Shown here one piece after another: positions 46,975 through 56,287 of a stretch of DNA of 64,000 bases. Where the stretch lies: contig CM060131.1 of the NCBI GenBank assembly GCA_030522415.1, forward strand, positions 11,241,203 to 11,305,202, read 5' to 3'. This stretch comes from Channallabes apus. Lineage: Eukaryota > Chordata > Actinopteri > Siluriformes > Clariidae. How positions within the stretch are numbered: the first letter of the stretch is position 1; the number at the start of each line of letters is the position of its first letter. Made by a program: the position numbers and the translations under genes. The notes below the pieces were generated by a model, which saw only the letters and a program-made list of their open reading frames with translations, made no database searches and had not been told where the DNA came from.

Positions 46975-47620
46975 CACCCCATCCCCGGATAAGCCGCACG
47001 ATTTGACACCTCATTCATGGGTCTAGGACAAACGGTGCTGGACTAGCGGTTAATTGCCCCCTGCGGGGGCAATTAACCGGCCGACCTTCAGTAACACCTT
47101 AGCACCCCATGCCCGAAGGAGGCGAACAGTTTGACACCACATTAATGGGTCTACGACAAATGGTGCTGGACTAGCGGTTAATTGCCCCCTGCTGGGGCAA
47201 TTAACAGCCCAGCCCCTCAGAGAGGTCACTGCACACCCCTCCCGGATAAGACGCACGATATGACACCTCATTCATGGGGCTACGACGAACGGTGAGGGAC
47301 CAGCAGTTAATTGCCCCCTGCGGGGGCAATTAACCACCCGCCCTCAGTAGTATCATATAACCCCATGCCCGAATGAGGCGAACGGTTTGACACCTCATTC
47401 AAGGGTCAACGACAAACTCACAAAGCTCATCTCAATGCTAAGTCTATGAGCGGTCAATTGCCCCCTGCGGGGGCAATTGACCGCCCAGCCCTGAGCAAAG
47501 TCATAGCACCCCACCCCCGGATAACCCGCACGATATCACACCTCATTCATGGGTGTATGACAAACTGTGCGGGAATAGCGGTTAAAATGTTAAGTCTATG
47601 AGAGTTTAATTGCCCCCTGC
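46975..47620. repeat. GC-rich tandem array with a palindrome in every unit
   Basis: About five units, spaced 128, 129, 127 and about 148 bp. Each has a conserved block (TTTGACACCTCATTCATGGG-like) and, except the last, a hairpin-forming core GGTTAATTGCCCCC-tgc-mirror. Palindromes lie at 47047-47079, 47177-47205, 47306-47334 and 47450-47484. The fifth unit keeps only the left half. Units alternate between a CCCGGATAAGNCGCACGAT type and a GCCCGAANGAGGCGAACNGT type. The origin is unknown: possibly a satellite fragment or the interior of an unrecognised mobile element. Confidence 0.85.
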
Positions 47621-47624
47621 GGGT

Positions 47625-47960
47625 ACCCCCCGCGGGTACCCCCCCTTTAAAAAGGCACCCCCTTTTTAAAGTCTCTGGGGCGCATCACATCGCCCCGCTC
47701 TTGTGCCACTGTCTCTCATAAAATCCACCGCGTCGCAAAGTTCAGCTTCCCAACAGTCAGACCCCGAACTACACTCCCCGCTGTGTTTTATAGCGCCGGG
47801 ATCATTAGCGGCGATACCTCATGGGCCGTTGCCTGATTCTGCGGCCCTGCTCCTTCACATACCTAAAGGGGGGGGGGGGGAGGCCGCCTAACTAGTGAGC
47901 GAGGAGCGATATCAATTTGGGCGCACGCCCATCACAGGCGCATGCCGTGACACTCTGTAA
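47625..47960. other. GC-rich segment with second hairpin, adjoining the tandem array
   Basis: Begins with two copies of GCGGGTACCCCCC, then an 11-bp perfect hairpin (CTTTAAAAAGG, loop caccc, at 47645-47671), a 12-base G run near 47870 and CpG-rich sequence unlike the rest of the window. No credible coding frame was recognised. It probably belongs to the same inserted unit as the array. Confidence 0.5.
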
Positions 47961-48009
47961 GTAAGCTAAGCCAGCAAAGCTAACGGGCATAAATAGGTTA
48001 TGTTTAGGA

Positions 48010-48118
48010 AAATGGTATCGGATCGGTACGTGGACTCAAATACTCGCCGATTCCGATGGCAGATTTTTTTGTGGTATCGGTAGCATTTCCGATACCAGTA
48101 TCGGAATCGGAACAACCC
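48010..48118 (-). mobile_element. terminal scrap of a DNA transposon ('pseudo-palindromic TATCGG' type)
   Basis: Dense repeats of CCGATACC/GGTATCGG with the terminus 'ggaatcggaacaaccctac', as in a well-known class of fish hAT-like repeats. The Tc1 fossil abuts it directly, suggesting nested insertion. Confidence 0.45.
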
Positions 48119-48945
48119 TACAGAAAACGTTGCACAACGAGAAGAGGTGACCGGGCCCTGAGGAAGATTGTGGAGAAGGACCGATTCCAGACCTCGGGGG
48201 ACCTGCGGAAGCAGTGGACTGAGTCTGGAGTAGAAACATCCAGAGCCACCGTGTACAGGCGTGTGCAGGAAATGGGCTACAGGTTGCAAATTTTGCATGT
48301 CATTCGGAAATCAAGGTGCCAGAGTCTGGAGGAAGACTGGGGAGAGGGAAATGCTGAAAGTCCAGTGTCAAGTACCCACAGTCAGTGATGGTCTGGGGTG
48401 CCATGTCAGCTGCTGGTGTTGGTCCACTGTGTTTTATCAAGGGCAGGGTCAATGCAGCTAGCTATCAGGAGATTTTGGAGCACTTCATGCTTCCATCTGC
48501 TGAAAAGCTGCACGACCTGGCACCTGCTCACAGTGCCAAAACCACTGGTAAATGGTTTACTGACCATGGTCTTACTGTGCTCAATTGGCCTGCCAACTCT
48601 CCTGACCTGAACGCCATAGAGAATCTGTGGGATATTGTGAAGAGAAAGTTTAGAGACACAAGAATCTGCAAAAGGATTCCCGACAAAGTATTGAGTGCAT
48701 AACTGAACATAATTATTTGAAGGTTGACTCTTTTTGTATTAAAAACACTTTTCTTTTATTGGTCAGATGAAATATGCTAATTTTTTGAGATAGGGATTTT
48801 GGGTTTTCATGAGCAAAAAGGCTTGAACTACTTCAGTTGTGTGTAATGAATCTAAAATATCTGAAAGTCTAATGTTTATCAGTACATTACAGAAAATAAT
48901 GAACTTTATGAAAATATGCTAATTGTTTGAGAAGGACCTGTACAT
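48119..48945 (+). mobile_element. Tc1-like DD34E transposon fossil with internal deletions
   Basis: The first part encodes a helix-turn-helix region (RALRKIVEKDRFQTSGDLRK, SRATVYRRVQEMGY). The second part encodes MVWGAMSAAGVGPLCFIKG, DLAPAHSAK and NSPDLNAIENLW. The D of DLAP and the E of IENLW are separated by 34 residues, as in Tc1. The segment with the first catalytic Asp and two other blocks are deleted, so the enzyme is dead. The right terminus reads 'ttgagaaggacctgtac'; the left terminus is lost. Confidence 0.88.
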
Positions 48946-49263
48946 AACGCCATTTAAAAAAGCAGCGTTACCGCTGCGCATAGTTGAGAGATTTGCAGCA
49001 TAAAACCGGACCAGATTTTCCGAGAACTATTACTTATCATTCTCAAAAAAAAAAAGTGAAGTTTTTAGTATCTCAAAACTTCACAGATGTTGTCGAGGCG
49101 TTGGTAAAGATTGATAAGATTACTTTGAAAGGACATTTATAAGGCAGTATAACTCTAATCTTGCGCAACACTAACGCAGCCTGTATGCACGCAAGTGCTC
49201 TCTAATTTGACCCTTTCTTTCCTATGTAGTCCCGCCTTCCCCCAGTGACGCGCTTCCGCCAAG

Positions 49264-49405
49264 ATGGTCGTCGGCGCATTTCCCATCGCAAAGCTGCTCT
49301 ATCTGGGCGTCCGTCAGCTCAGCAAACCGGTGGCCAACAGGATTAAAGCTGGAGCGCGGAGAAGTGAATTCTTTAAGAATTACATATGTCTTCCTCCGGC
49401 ACAGA
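49264..49405 (+). CDS. opa3: opa3 exon 1
   Basis: 142 nt from ATG to donor acaga|gtaagc, encoding the mitochondrial-targeting N-terminus up to CLPPAQ plus one base. The two-exon structure with the break right after PPAQ matches the human gene. Confidence 0.95.
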
Positions 49406-50848
49406 GTAAGCACTGTTACTGAGTTATATCTTAAACTCTGTTGAGACCATGACAGCGGGTTGACGTAATAGACGGAAACAGAAATGCACGATTCACAGCC
49501 AATAGGCTTTCTCGGGAAATATATTTTATCCAATCAGGAGCGTGGGCGGGTCAACAAACGCTTGCGATTGAATATTCGGAATGATCGATTAATCGGTGGA
49601 CCAATAGAATGCTAAAAGGCGGGTATTGTCATTTTGACAAAAGCCAATGAGGGTTGTTTGATTTTGGCGGGGCGGAGCCGGGCCGTCATTGAGTGTTCAG
49701 TGAACATTTGAAAGTGCCTTCTACTGAAATAGAATATGTTCTTAAACTTATATCATTTCTGATCGAGTCAGATAATAAATATATGGAAAAATATGATGCA
49801 TGAGCTGTTGTCAAATCTTTTTACCATCTCAATATCATATGTGAATGTATTCAAATTGGAACTTAAATAGTATATGTACTAGGTGTGGTATTTTTAGTCA
49901 AGCGTTATTATACATTTGTCTGCTTCATACCTCTGTGGGTGTGTCACTGATTGTTTTACTCTAATATCACACCCTAAAAAGTTTAGTTATTTGTGTAATA
50001 ATCGTGGGTGAGTAAAAATGATCCACATTATGGCTGTAGATTTTAATTTAGTTAAGTTTTCGAAAAGATAATTGCATATTTTTTCGATATAGCCTCCTTG
50101 CTTTTCAATACACTTTGTCCATCATTCACCAAGCTTTCGAATTCCCTCAACAAAACATGTTTTAGTCTGAGCTGCGAGCCACGAATGCACCGTGGTCTTC
50201 ACTTCTACATCAGCAGTAAACTTCATCCTTGTAGGACTGCTTTCAGGTGAAGGTCAGATGGAGCAAGATCATGTCTATAGGGAAGATGTTTTAACACCTC
50301 AAAATAAAGTTTGTGCAGAGTATCGACAGTGTGGGCAAAAGTCTGCAGATGTGCATCGTCATGCAAGATCACAACGCCCTTGGATAGCAGTGCTCTGCAT
50401 TTATTCTTAGGTTTAGGCTTCAGATCTTCAATGAGCGTCTCACTGTAACGAGCACTGGTGATTGACATTTTTGTCCTGATAATGTTCCAATACTCGCCCT
50501 TGAGAATCTTAGACTGTAAGCATCAATTGATGGTTGACCTTTTAACATTTTATTGGTCAGCGATTAAGGATGTTTGCATTCCATACTCGGCCATATACTC
50601 TCAGACTCTTCTTAGTGATGAATCCATGTTTCGTCACCAATAATGATTCTGTTCAAGAAATTTTAACCTTCCTTAGAATATCAGTCCAAATTTTAATAGC
50701 AGATATCCAAACGCTTCTGTTTATGCACTTCCGTGAGTTATTTCAGCACCAGGTTCCCCCCTTAGACAACAAAAAACACCACAATCACTGCATGCTGCTT
50801 TTCTTTTATGCAGATCAATGAATTTGAATTTAAGCAACGGAGTATGGT

Positions 50849-50893
<45 letters not shown>

Positions 50894-51221
50894 GTACCAC
50901 TGGATCGAGATGAAAACGAAGATGAGAATAATGGGCTTCCGCGGCGCTGCTATCAAACCCCTTAATGAGGATGCGGCGGCAGAACTGGGAGCCGAGCTGC
51001 TCGGCGAGGCCATCGTTTTCCTTGTCGGCGGTGGCTGTCTTGTACTCGAGTACAGCAGACAGGCAGCAAACAGCAGGAGAAAGGAAGAGGAATTGACCCA
51101 CACTATCAACAACTTGCAGACGCAACTTGGAGAACTGGTCTTAATCACAGAAACTCTAGACGCTCAGTTCCGTGAGAACAACAGGCTTCTCCAGTCCTTG
51201 TCTGTGCCTAGCAGCAAATAA
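49264..51221 (+). CDS. opa3: opa3, two-exon gene (156 residues)
   Basis: OPA3 is a small mitochondrial membrane-associated protein; loss in humans causes 3-methylglutaconic aciduria type III with optic atrophy. The predicted protein starts [20 protein letters not shown], an amphipathic mitochondrial-targeting-like segment, continues through SKPVANRIK...[11 protein letters not shown] and [18 protein letters not shown], then a hydrophobic segment ([16 protein letters not shown]), and ends in a coiled coil rich in Glu/Leu/Gln. Human OPA3 is about 179 residues; the fish tail is shorter. The start is in a good context (gccaagATGG). The intron (49406-50892) carries a mariner fossil on the opposite strand and a possible second promoter. 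hnrnpul1 follows about 5 kb downstream in the same orientation. Confidence 0.95.
49490..49690. promoter_or_regulatory. CCAAT/GC-box cluster in opa3 intron 1
   Basis: Four CCAAT boxes in one orientation (about 49499, 49531, 49602, 49645), plus gtgggcgggtc, aaaggcgggt and TTTTGGCGGGG (E2F-like). The NF-Y plus E2F arrangement is typical of proliferation-linked promoters. It lies just after opa3 exon 1, so it may be the downstream half of a CpG-island promoter or a second start site. Confidence 0.45.
49985..50825 (-). mobile_element. mariner-like fossil in opa3 intron 1
   Basis: The minus strand encodes [35 protein letters not shown] and [13 protein letters not shown], a mariner catalytic domain (HD.A and the YSPDLAPSD-type box). 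Stops and frameshifts are frequent. Related to the copy at 55.1 kb, which lies in the opposite orientation. Confidence 0.8.
50854..50889. repeat. (CT)n microsatellite forming the opa3 exon 2 polypyrimidine tract
   Basis: An uninterrupted CT run ends three bases before the exon 2 acceptor AG, so it doubles as the splicing signal. Confidence 0.95.
50893..51221 (+). CDS. opa3: opa3 exon 2
   Basis: 329 nt. The acceptor ctcaag is supplied by a pure (CT) microsatellite. The junction codon becomes ATG (Met) where human has Leu (YHW follows in both). It carries the conserved [27 protein letters not shown] and GGGCLVLEY blocks and ends at TAA. An open frame on the opposite strand is only a shadow. 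Confidence 0.96.
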
Positions 51222-52640
51222 CACCACATATGAATGCGTGATGCTGAGTGGAACAACTGGACTAAACCTGTATGTGTTTGAAATACTGCAATGCAATGAG
51301 GCACCACTATATTATGTATATATGACACTTTAAAAAAAATCCTGCCACAAACACAGAATTGTGAGTCTGCGATCATTTAAGAGGGCATCAGCATGTGTGG
51401 TTTAGTACTTGTGCTTGTTTTGCAGCTTGCTTCGATGATGCATATGTGGGGATCAATATTTTTATTTGTTGACACAGTTTAAACCAAATTAATTTATCTA
51501 ATCACAATCTGTAGGACCATTTCATATTTCCATGCAGGATTTTGTAGCTTGATATAAAATTCAATTCAACATGACGACAGTTTGCTCCGATGCCTGTAGC
51601 TTGGGTAAGATCGGTCACAAGGAATGACTGGCTTTCTATAACTCAGGATTTGTTTGCTTCCTTTCTTTGTGTTCGTTTCTTCAAGATTGATTGCCTGCAG
51701 CTCAGAACATTGAGAGAACAGAAATTTCCACATTTCGTGTGGTTATTTTGATTCTTTTGCTTCAGTTTGAAGCTCTAAAACACAAATTTTCACTCATTTC
51801 ATTACTGGTTGTGTCTGAGCAATGCAAAACAGAGCTACAAGCAGACCTTGGTTAATTGAATTCATTATAATTGTGATAAATCAAACTCACCAGCTTTGTG
51901 ATTTCAAGCCCCATGCCTGTGCACTCATTGTGTTTTGTCTTGAAAGATATCTGAAATGGCGTGGGCATAGAGATGCATGTGAATTATTGTAAAATACAAC
52001 AACAAATAATAGCTTTTACCTTGTTTTGTATCGTTCTTATGATCACATAAAAGTGTTTAAACATAGTGTGGATATAGATTGTTTTAAATATTGAAAGATT
52101 CATCATGTAAGTTTTACTAGCTACACCGTGAAATGATTTAACTAAGCAAATAGTTAAGAGCTTTCCATTTAGATAATCACTGCAGTGATTAACATGGTTC
52201 AGCTGGCAACTAGTTATTTAACCCTAACTGACAGTGAGTAGCTTCTCATTTCCTTAACAATCGTGTCAGAAGACATATCCTATGTTCATGGCAAAGATGT
52301 GACTGAAAATTATTATTAGGGACAAATTATTGTCTTGCATAGAGCAAAGAAAATAACTAAGGAAAATTGGGTTAAGAACTGAAATCACATCATTAAAACC
52401 TGGAAGGATAGTGAAGGATAGAATCATCTTTGAGAATGTGTTGGTGATGGGAGATCAGTTAAACGTTTAGTGAAATCATGTTTAATAATGTTTGAAATAT
52501 GTTTAATAATGAAAGTAAAAGGATTTCCACATGAACAATCTGAAGGGGAATTGGGACTAAACAGCTGTGTAACCTTCAGAATACCTCTTGTCAGTGAGCT
52601 AATCCGAAATAGTCTTCAATTTGCTTAAAAAGCATATAGT
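51222..52640 (+). other. opa3 3' untranslated region and flank
   Basis: Follows the opa3 stop. No coding frame. The mRNA end was not determined; a canonical AATAAA was not found close by. Confidence 0.45.
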
Positions 52641-52642
52641 CT

Positions 52643-53398
52643 TATGCAAATATTGAGGCACCCCTTGATAAATAACAGATTTTGGTGATTTTTTAATTGA
52701 AAAGATGTTAACACAGATTCTTGTACTGTAAATAGAAAAATGCACAATATTTACAATATAACATTGCACGGGTGGAGGGAAGGATGGATTCCACTAAATG
52801 CCAGCAAATTCTGGAAGCAGACATCACACCATCTGTAAAAAAAATAAATAAAAATAAAAAGCTGAAGCGTCTAGATGGCTTCCAGAATAGGACAATGATC
52901 CTAAACATACCTCAAAATCCACTATGGAACACCTCAAGAGACACAAGCTGAAGGTTTTGGAATGGCCATCACAGTCCCCTGATTTAAACATCATTGAAAA
53001 ACATTTATTGGTAGATCTTAAAAGAGCTGTGCATGCAAGACGACCAAATAATATTAAAGAACTAGAAGCCTTTTGCAAGGAAGAATGGGAGAAAATCCCA
53101 AGTACAAGAATTGAAAAACTTTTAGCTGATTATAAAAAGCGTTTGCATGCTGTGATATCTGCCGGAGGAGGTGTTACTAAGTACTGATTATGTAGGGTGC
53201 CCAAACTTTTTTGCCACAATAATGTTTTTATTTTTTATCTTTGTTCAATTTATGACATAAAAACTAACTACGCATCAAAGTTTGCAGAAAATATTGTGCA
53301 TTTTTCTATTTCCAAGAAAGAGTGTTAACATCTTTTCAATAAATAAAAAAAATCACCAAAATCTGTTATTTATCAAGGGGTGCCTAAACTTTGGCATA
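52643..53398 (+). mobile_element. internally deleted Tc1-like element with long terminal inverted repeats
   Basis: The left end (TATGCAAATATTGAGGCACC...) and right end (...GGGGTGCCTAAACTTTGGCATA) are inverted matches, and similarity runs inward for more than 100 bp on both sides (e.g. AGATGTTAACAC against GTGTTAACATCT). The core keeps only the last part of the transposase: SQSPDLNIIEKHL, then a tail ending SAGGGVTKY and stop. Confidence 0.85.
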
Positions 53399-53399
53399 A

Positions 53400-53860
53400 A
53401 ACAGTGGCATAAGAGTGGACAGTGGAGCATTGGAAATTCCAAGATGACAGTGCCAGGCTTAAATGGTAAAAGAATGGTTCAGGGAGCATGAGACGTCATT
53501 TTCACACATTGATTGGTCACCACAGAGTCCAGATCTTAACCCCACTGAGGTGGCTGGAGAAGGCTTTACGTAGCGGTCCGACTCTCCGGTTATCAATAAC
53601 AATGTCTTGGAGAGAAATGAATGCCACTCTGGGCGGAAGCGTGTGGTTCTTCCACACCGAACTCATCAATCCATGTCATTATAGTCCTTGCTTTGTGCAC
53701 TGAGGCACAGTCAGATTGGAATAGTCACGTTCCCCAAATTGTTGCCACAAAGTCAGAAGCATACAGTAGCATTGCCTAAGATGTCTTGATATGCTGAAGC
53801 ATTAAGATTGCCCTTAAGTTGGGATAAGGGTCCTGATTGAAATACCTGAATTCAATGATC
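53400..53860 (+). mobile_element. Tc1-like scrap beside the previous element
   Basis: 'GGTCACCACAGAGTCCAGAT' / 'CTTAACCCCACTGAGGTGGC' is the degenerate SPDLNP-type box, followed by unrelated decay. It shares phrasing with the fossils at 33 and 37 kb. Confidence 0.45.
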
Positions 53861-54059
53861 TAATTATATACTTAACAGATGTAGACAATACAGTACAGTA
53901 TAATACATATACTGTACTGTATAGTCCATTTGTTAAAAAAAAAAAAAAAAAAAGTTTAAAAACAATGCATTTAAAAACCATTAGGTGTCAGCATAGAGTC
54001 ACAATTTTAAAATGCACACTTAAGTTCTACCTTACTGTAAAGTGTGCAAGGCCACATCC

Positions 54060-54267
54060 GGGAATTTTTGCCTGTACTTTAACGGGCGTTTTAGTTTTCT
54101 ACTCTCTTTAGAACGCAAGTATGAAAGACTGCGCAGCCTGATGATGTAATTACATTAGCCTGTTAGCAAGCTAGCTAGGTGTTCTTCTGGCGGTGTCTGT
54201 TCAATAATAGCTGACGTTTCACTTGTTTTTGGAGGTTAGAGTGTTTAACTTGACTGTTTGAAAAAAG
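54060..54267 (+). promoter_or_regulatory. hnrnpul1: probable hnrnpul1 promoter and untranslated exon 1
   Basis: A CpG-containing, repeat-free island stands out from surrounding transposons. It ends at a donor (aaaaaag|gtaata) that would splice to the acceptor at 56076, just before the ATG exon. It includes the 12-bp palindrome ATGTAATTACAT overlapping an ATF-like TGATGTAAT. Inferred from position and composition; no transcription start was identified. Confidence 0.5.
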
Positions 54268-54784
54268 GTAATAATCTGCTCTTCGTGCATTTTATTTTTC
54301 ATTTAATGCAACTGGCCTGCATGAACAATACGAATAATATCTTCGCACTAATTGGTGGCGTTTGCTATCGGGTTTTTGTGGTTGTGTTCCAATTGAGGTG
54401 TTTTGTATATGTAGTACACTATGTAGGGTAGAGGAAAAACGGTTATGCCTTATGTAGCGTATTTAGCGTACGTTTACGGGGAGTCTGTATCTATTTGTAG
54501 CTCGGCCTTATGATGTAACGGTAAACAAGTCGAAAGTGGCAGTTATATATATCACAGTATGCCTTATATGTTTTATTAAGTGGATAGCTATATGACAGGG
54601 GTGTCCTGAACTGTACATTTCTCCATATGCCCTGAAATTTGCAAAACACATTGAGGGTGTAAATTAGTTCCCTTCCTAGGGTGCAGTAGTAGCACACAGG
54701 AGTGTTGCATTGCATTATAAAATTCTAAATGTACACTTGCATTGAGATGTACACTTGAATAATACAAAATAAAGTACTGGAAAT

Positions 54785-55036
54785 ATTAGGTTAATTCCTA
54801 GCCAGGCCTGATTCCAGTCTCCCTGTGCGTTGTGGGTTTTCTCCAGGTACTCTGGTTTCCTCCCACAGTTCAAAGACATGCTAATTGGCATTCCCAAATT
54901 GCCTGTGGTGTGTGTGTGTGTGTGTGTGCCCTGCGATGGATTGGCACCAGGGTGTACCTCGCCTCGTGGCCTAAGATTCCTGGGATAGGCTCCAGGTGAC
55001 TCTGAATACAGGATAAGGCTGAATAGATGATGAGTG
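54785..55036 (+). repeat. degenerate SINE (main family)
   Basis: Lies in the hnrnpul1 leader intron. Partial body, GT microsatellite (about 54906-54928) and a decayed tail. Confidence 0.75.
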
Positions 55037-55149
55037 AGAGGGTGAGAATGGCCGCACTGTCTGTCTTATGATCGTTTTCCGTTCAAGGCTACTGTCTACC
55101 CAGTCACTGCTGTGCAGATGTGCGTGTGTTATATTGGTTTATTTGGAAT

Positions 55150-55915
55150 GTGGAGCGAGTAAAAATGGATGCCCCGCTTGTCAACGAAGAGCATCGGGCA
55201 GTGATTCCTTTTTTGGGGTGGTGCTGCCGAAATAACTAATGGAAAAGTATAAACAGAAGCATTTGGATATCTGCAAGTAAAAAGTGGACCGAGACACTGT
55301 GAAAGATTTGAAAAAATTGCTATTGGTTACGAGACATGAACTCATCACTATGAGTCGAGAGGAACATTCTCAATCGTCGACCGAGAAGAAGTTAAAAAGT
55401 CAACCATCAGCTGGAAAGTTCATAAATCCTCACAGTGTTTTGTGTTTTTTAAAGGCCAGTATTGGAACATTTTTCAGATTCAACAATTAAAAATGCTTGC
55501 TACAGTGAGATGCTTATTAAGTTGCTGAAGCCTAATCATGGAGGACTGCTATCCAAGTGTATCGTTATCTTGCATGGCAATGCACGTCTGCACACTTTTG
55601 GCCACAGTGTCGACACTCTGTAAAAACGTGGTGTTAAAGCATCCTCCCTATATTCCTGATCTTGCTCCATCTGACTTTTACCTGTTTGGTCCCCTGAAAG
55701 CAGGCCTAATGACGAAATGAAGACAGCGATGCATTCGTGACTCACAGCTCACCCTGAAACATTTTTTAATGAAGAAATAAAAGCTTGTTGACAGATGAAC
55801 AAAGAAAATCAAGGAGATTACGTCGAAAAATTATGTATTTATCTTACTGAAAGTGAAATAAAATAAATCTACAGCCAGATGCAGATTTTTTTTCTACTAA
55901 CCCTTGTAAATTGGT
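55150..55915 (+). mobile_element. mariner-like fossil in the hnrnpul1 leader intron
   Basis: Decayed copy with GLLSKCIVILHGNARLHTFG and, in a shifted frame, PYIPDLAPSDFYLFGPLKAG. The right end 'aaatctacagccagatgcag' matches the 'ggctgtagattt' edge of the 50-kb copy. Not functional. Confidence 0.8.
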
Positions 55916-56106
55916 GTGAGTTTATTATTTAAAGATATGTAGTAGGGAGCCTTCATGATACGGAGGATAGAATCTGTATTGTTTTACCTGATTTAAGAGA
56001 CTAAGCTGAGCTAGGCTGGTTAGATTGTTAAACTGATCGACAGGTCACATGACTTCTTGTCTTTTCCCGGTGCAGATTTGGAGGGACAGTTCCACTTAAA
56101 TTTGCA

Positions 56107-56287
56107 ATGGATGTCGATGTAAAGAAACTAAAAGTGAATGAGTTAAAGGAGGAGCTGCAGAAGAGGGGATTAGACACCCGCGGCCTGAAGGCAGACCTGG
56201 TGGACAGATTGAAGGCTGCTTTAGAGAGTGAAGCAGCACAGAATGCACAGGAATTCCCCCCTGATAATGGACAGCCAACTGAAGCAG
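56107..56287 (+). CDS. hnrnpul1: hnrnpul1 coding exon 1 (SAP domain)
   Basis: ATG in context tttgcaATGG. Encodes the complete SAP DNA-binding motif, with conserved [21 protein letters not shown]. The exon probably begins at 56077 after the acceptor cggtgcag, leaving 30 nt of leader. Donor gcag|gtaaca. Confidence 0.95.

Noticed and set aside
46975..47620. CRISPR-like regular repeats
   Set aside because: Vertebrate DNA; the 'spacers' are themselves homologous alternating units, so this is a tandem repeat and not a CRISPR array.
50721..51148. Minus-strand frames over opa3 exon 2
   Set aside because: Antisense to a certain exon; part derives from the mariner fossil and the CT repeat.
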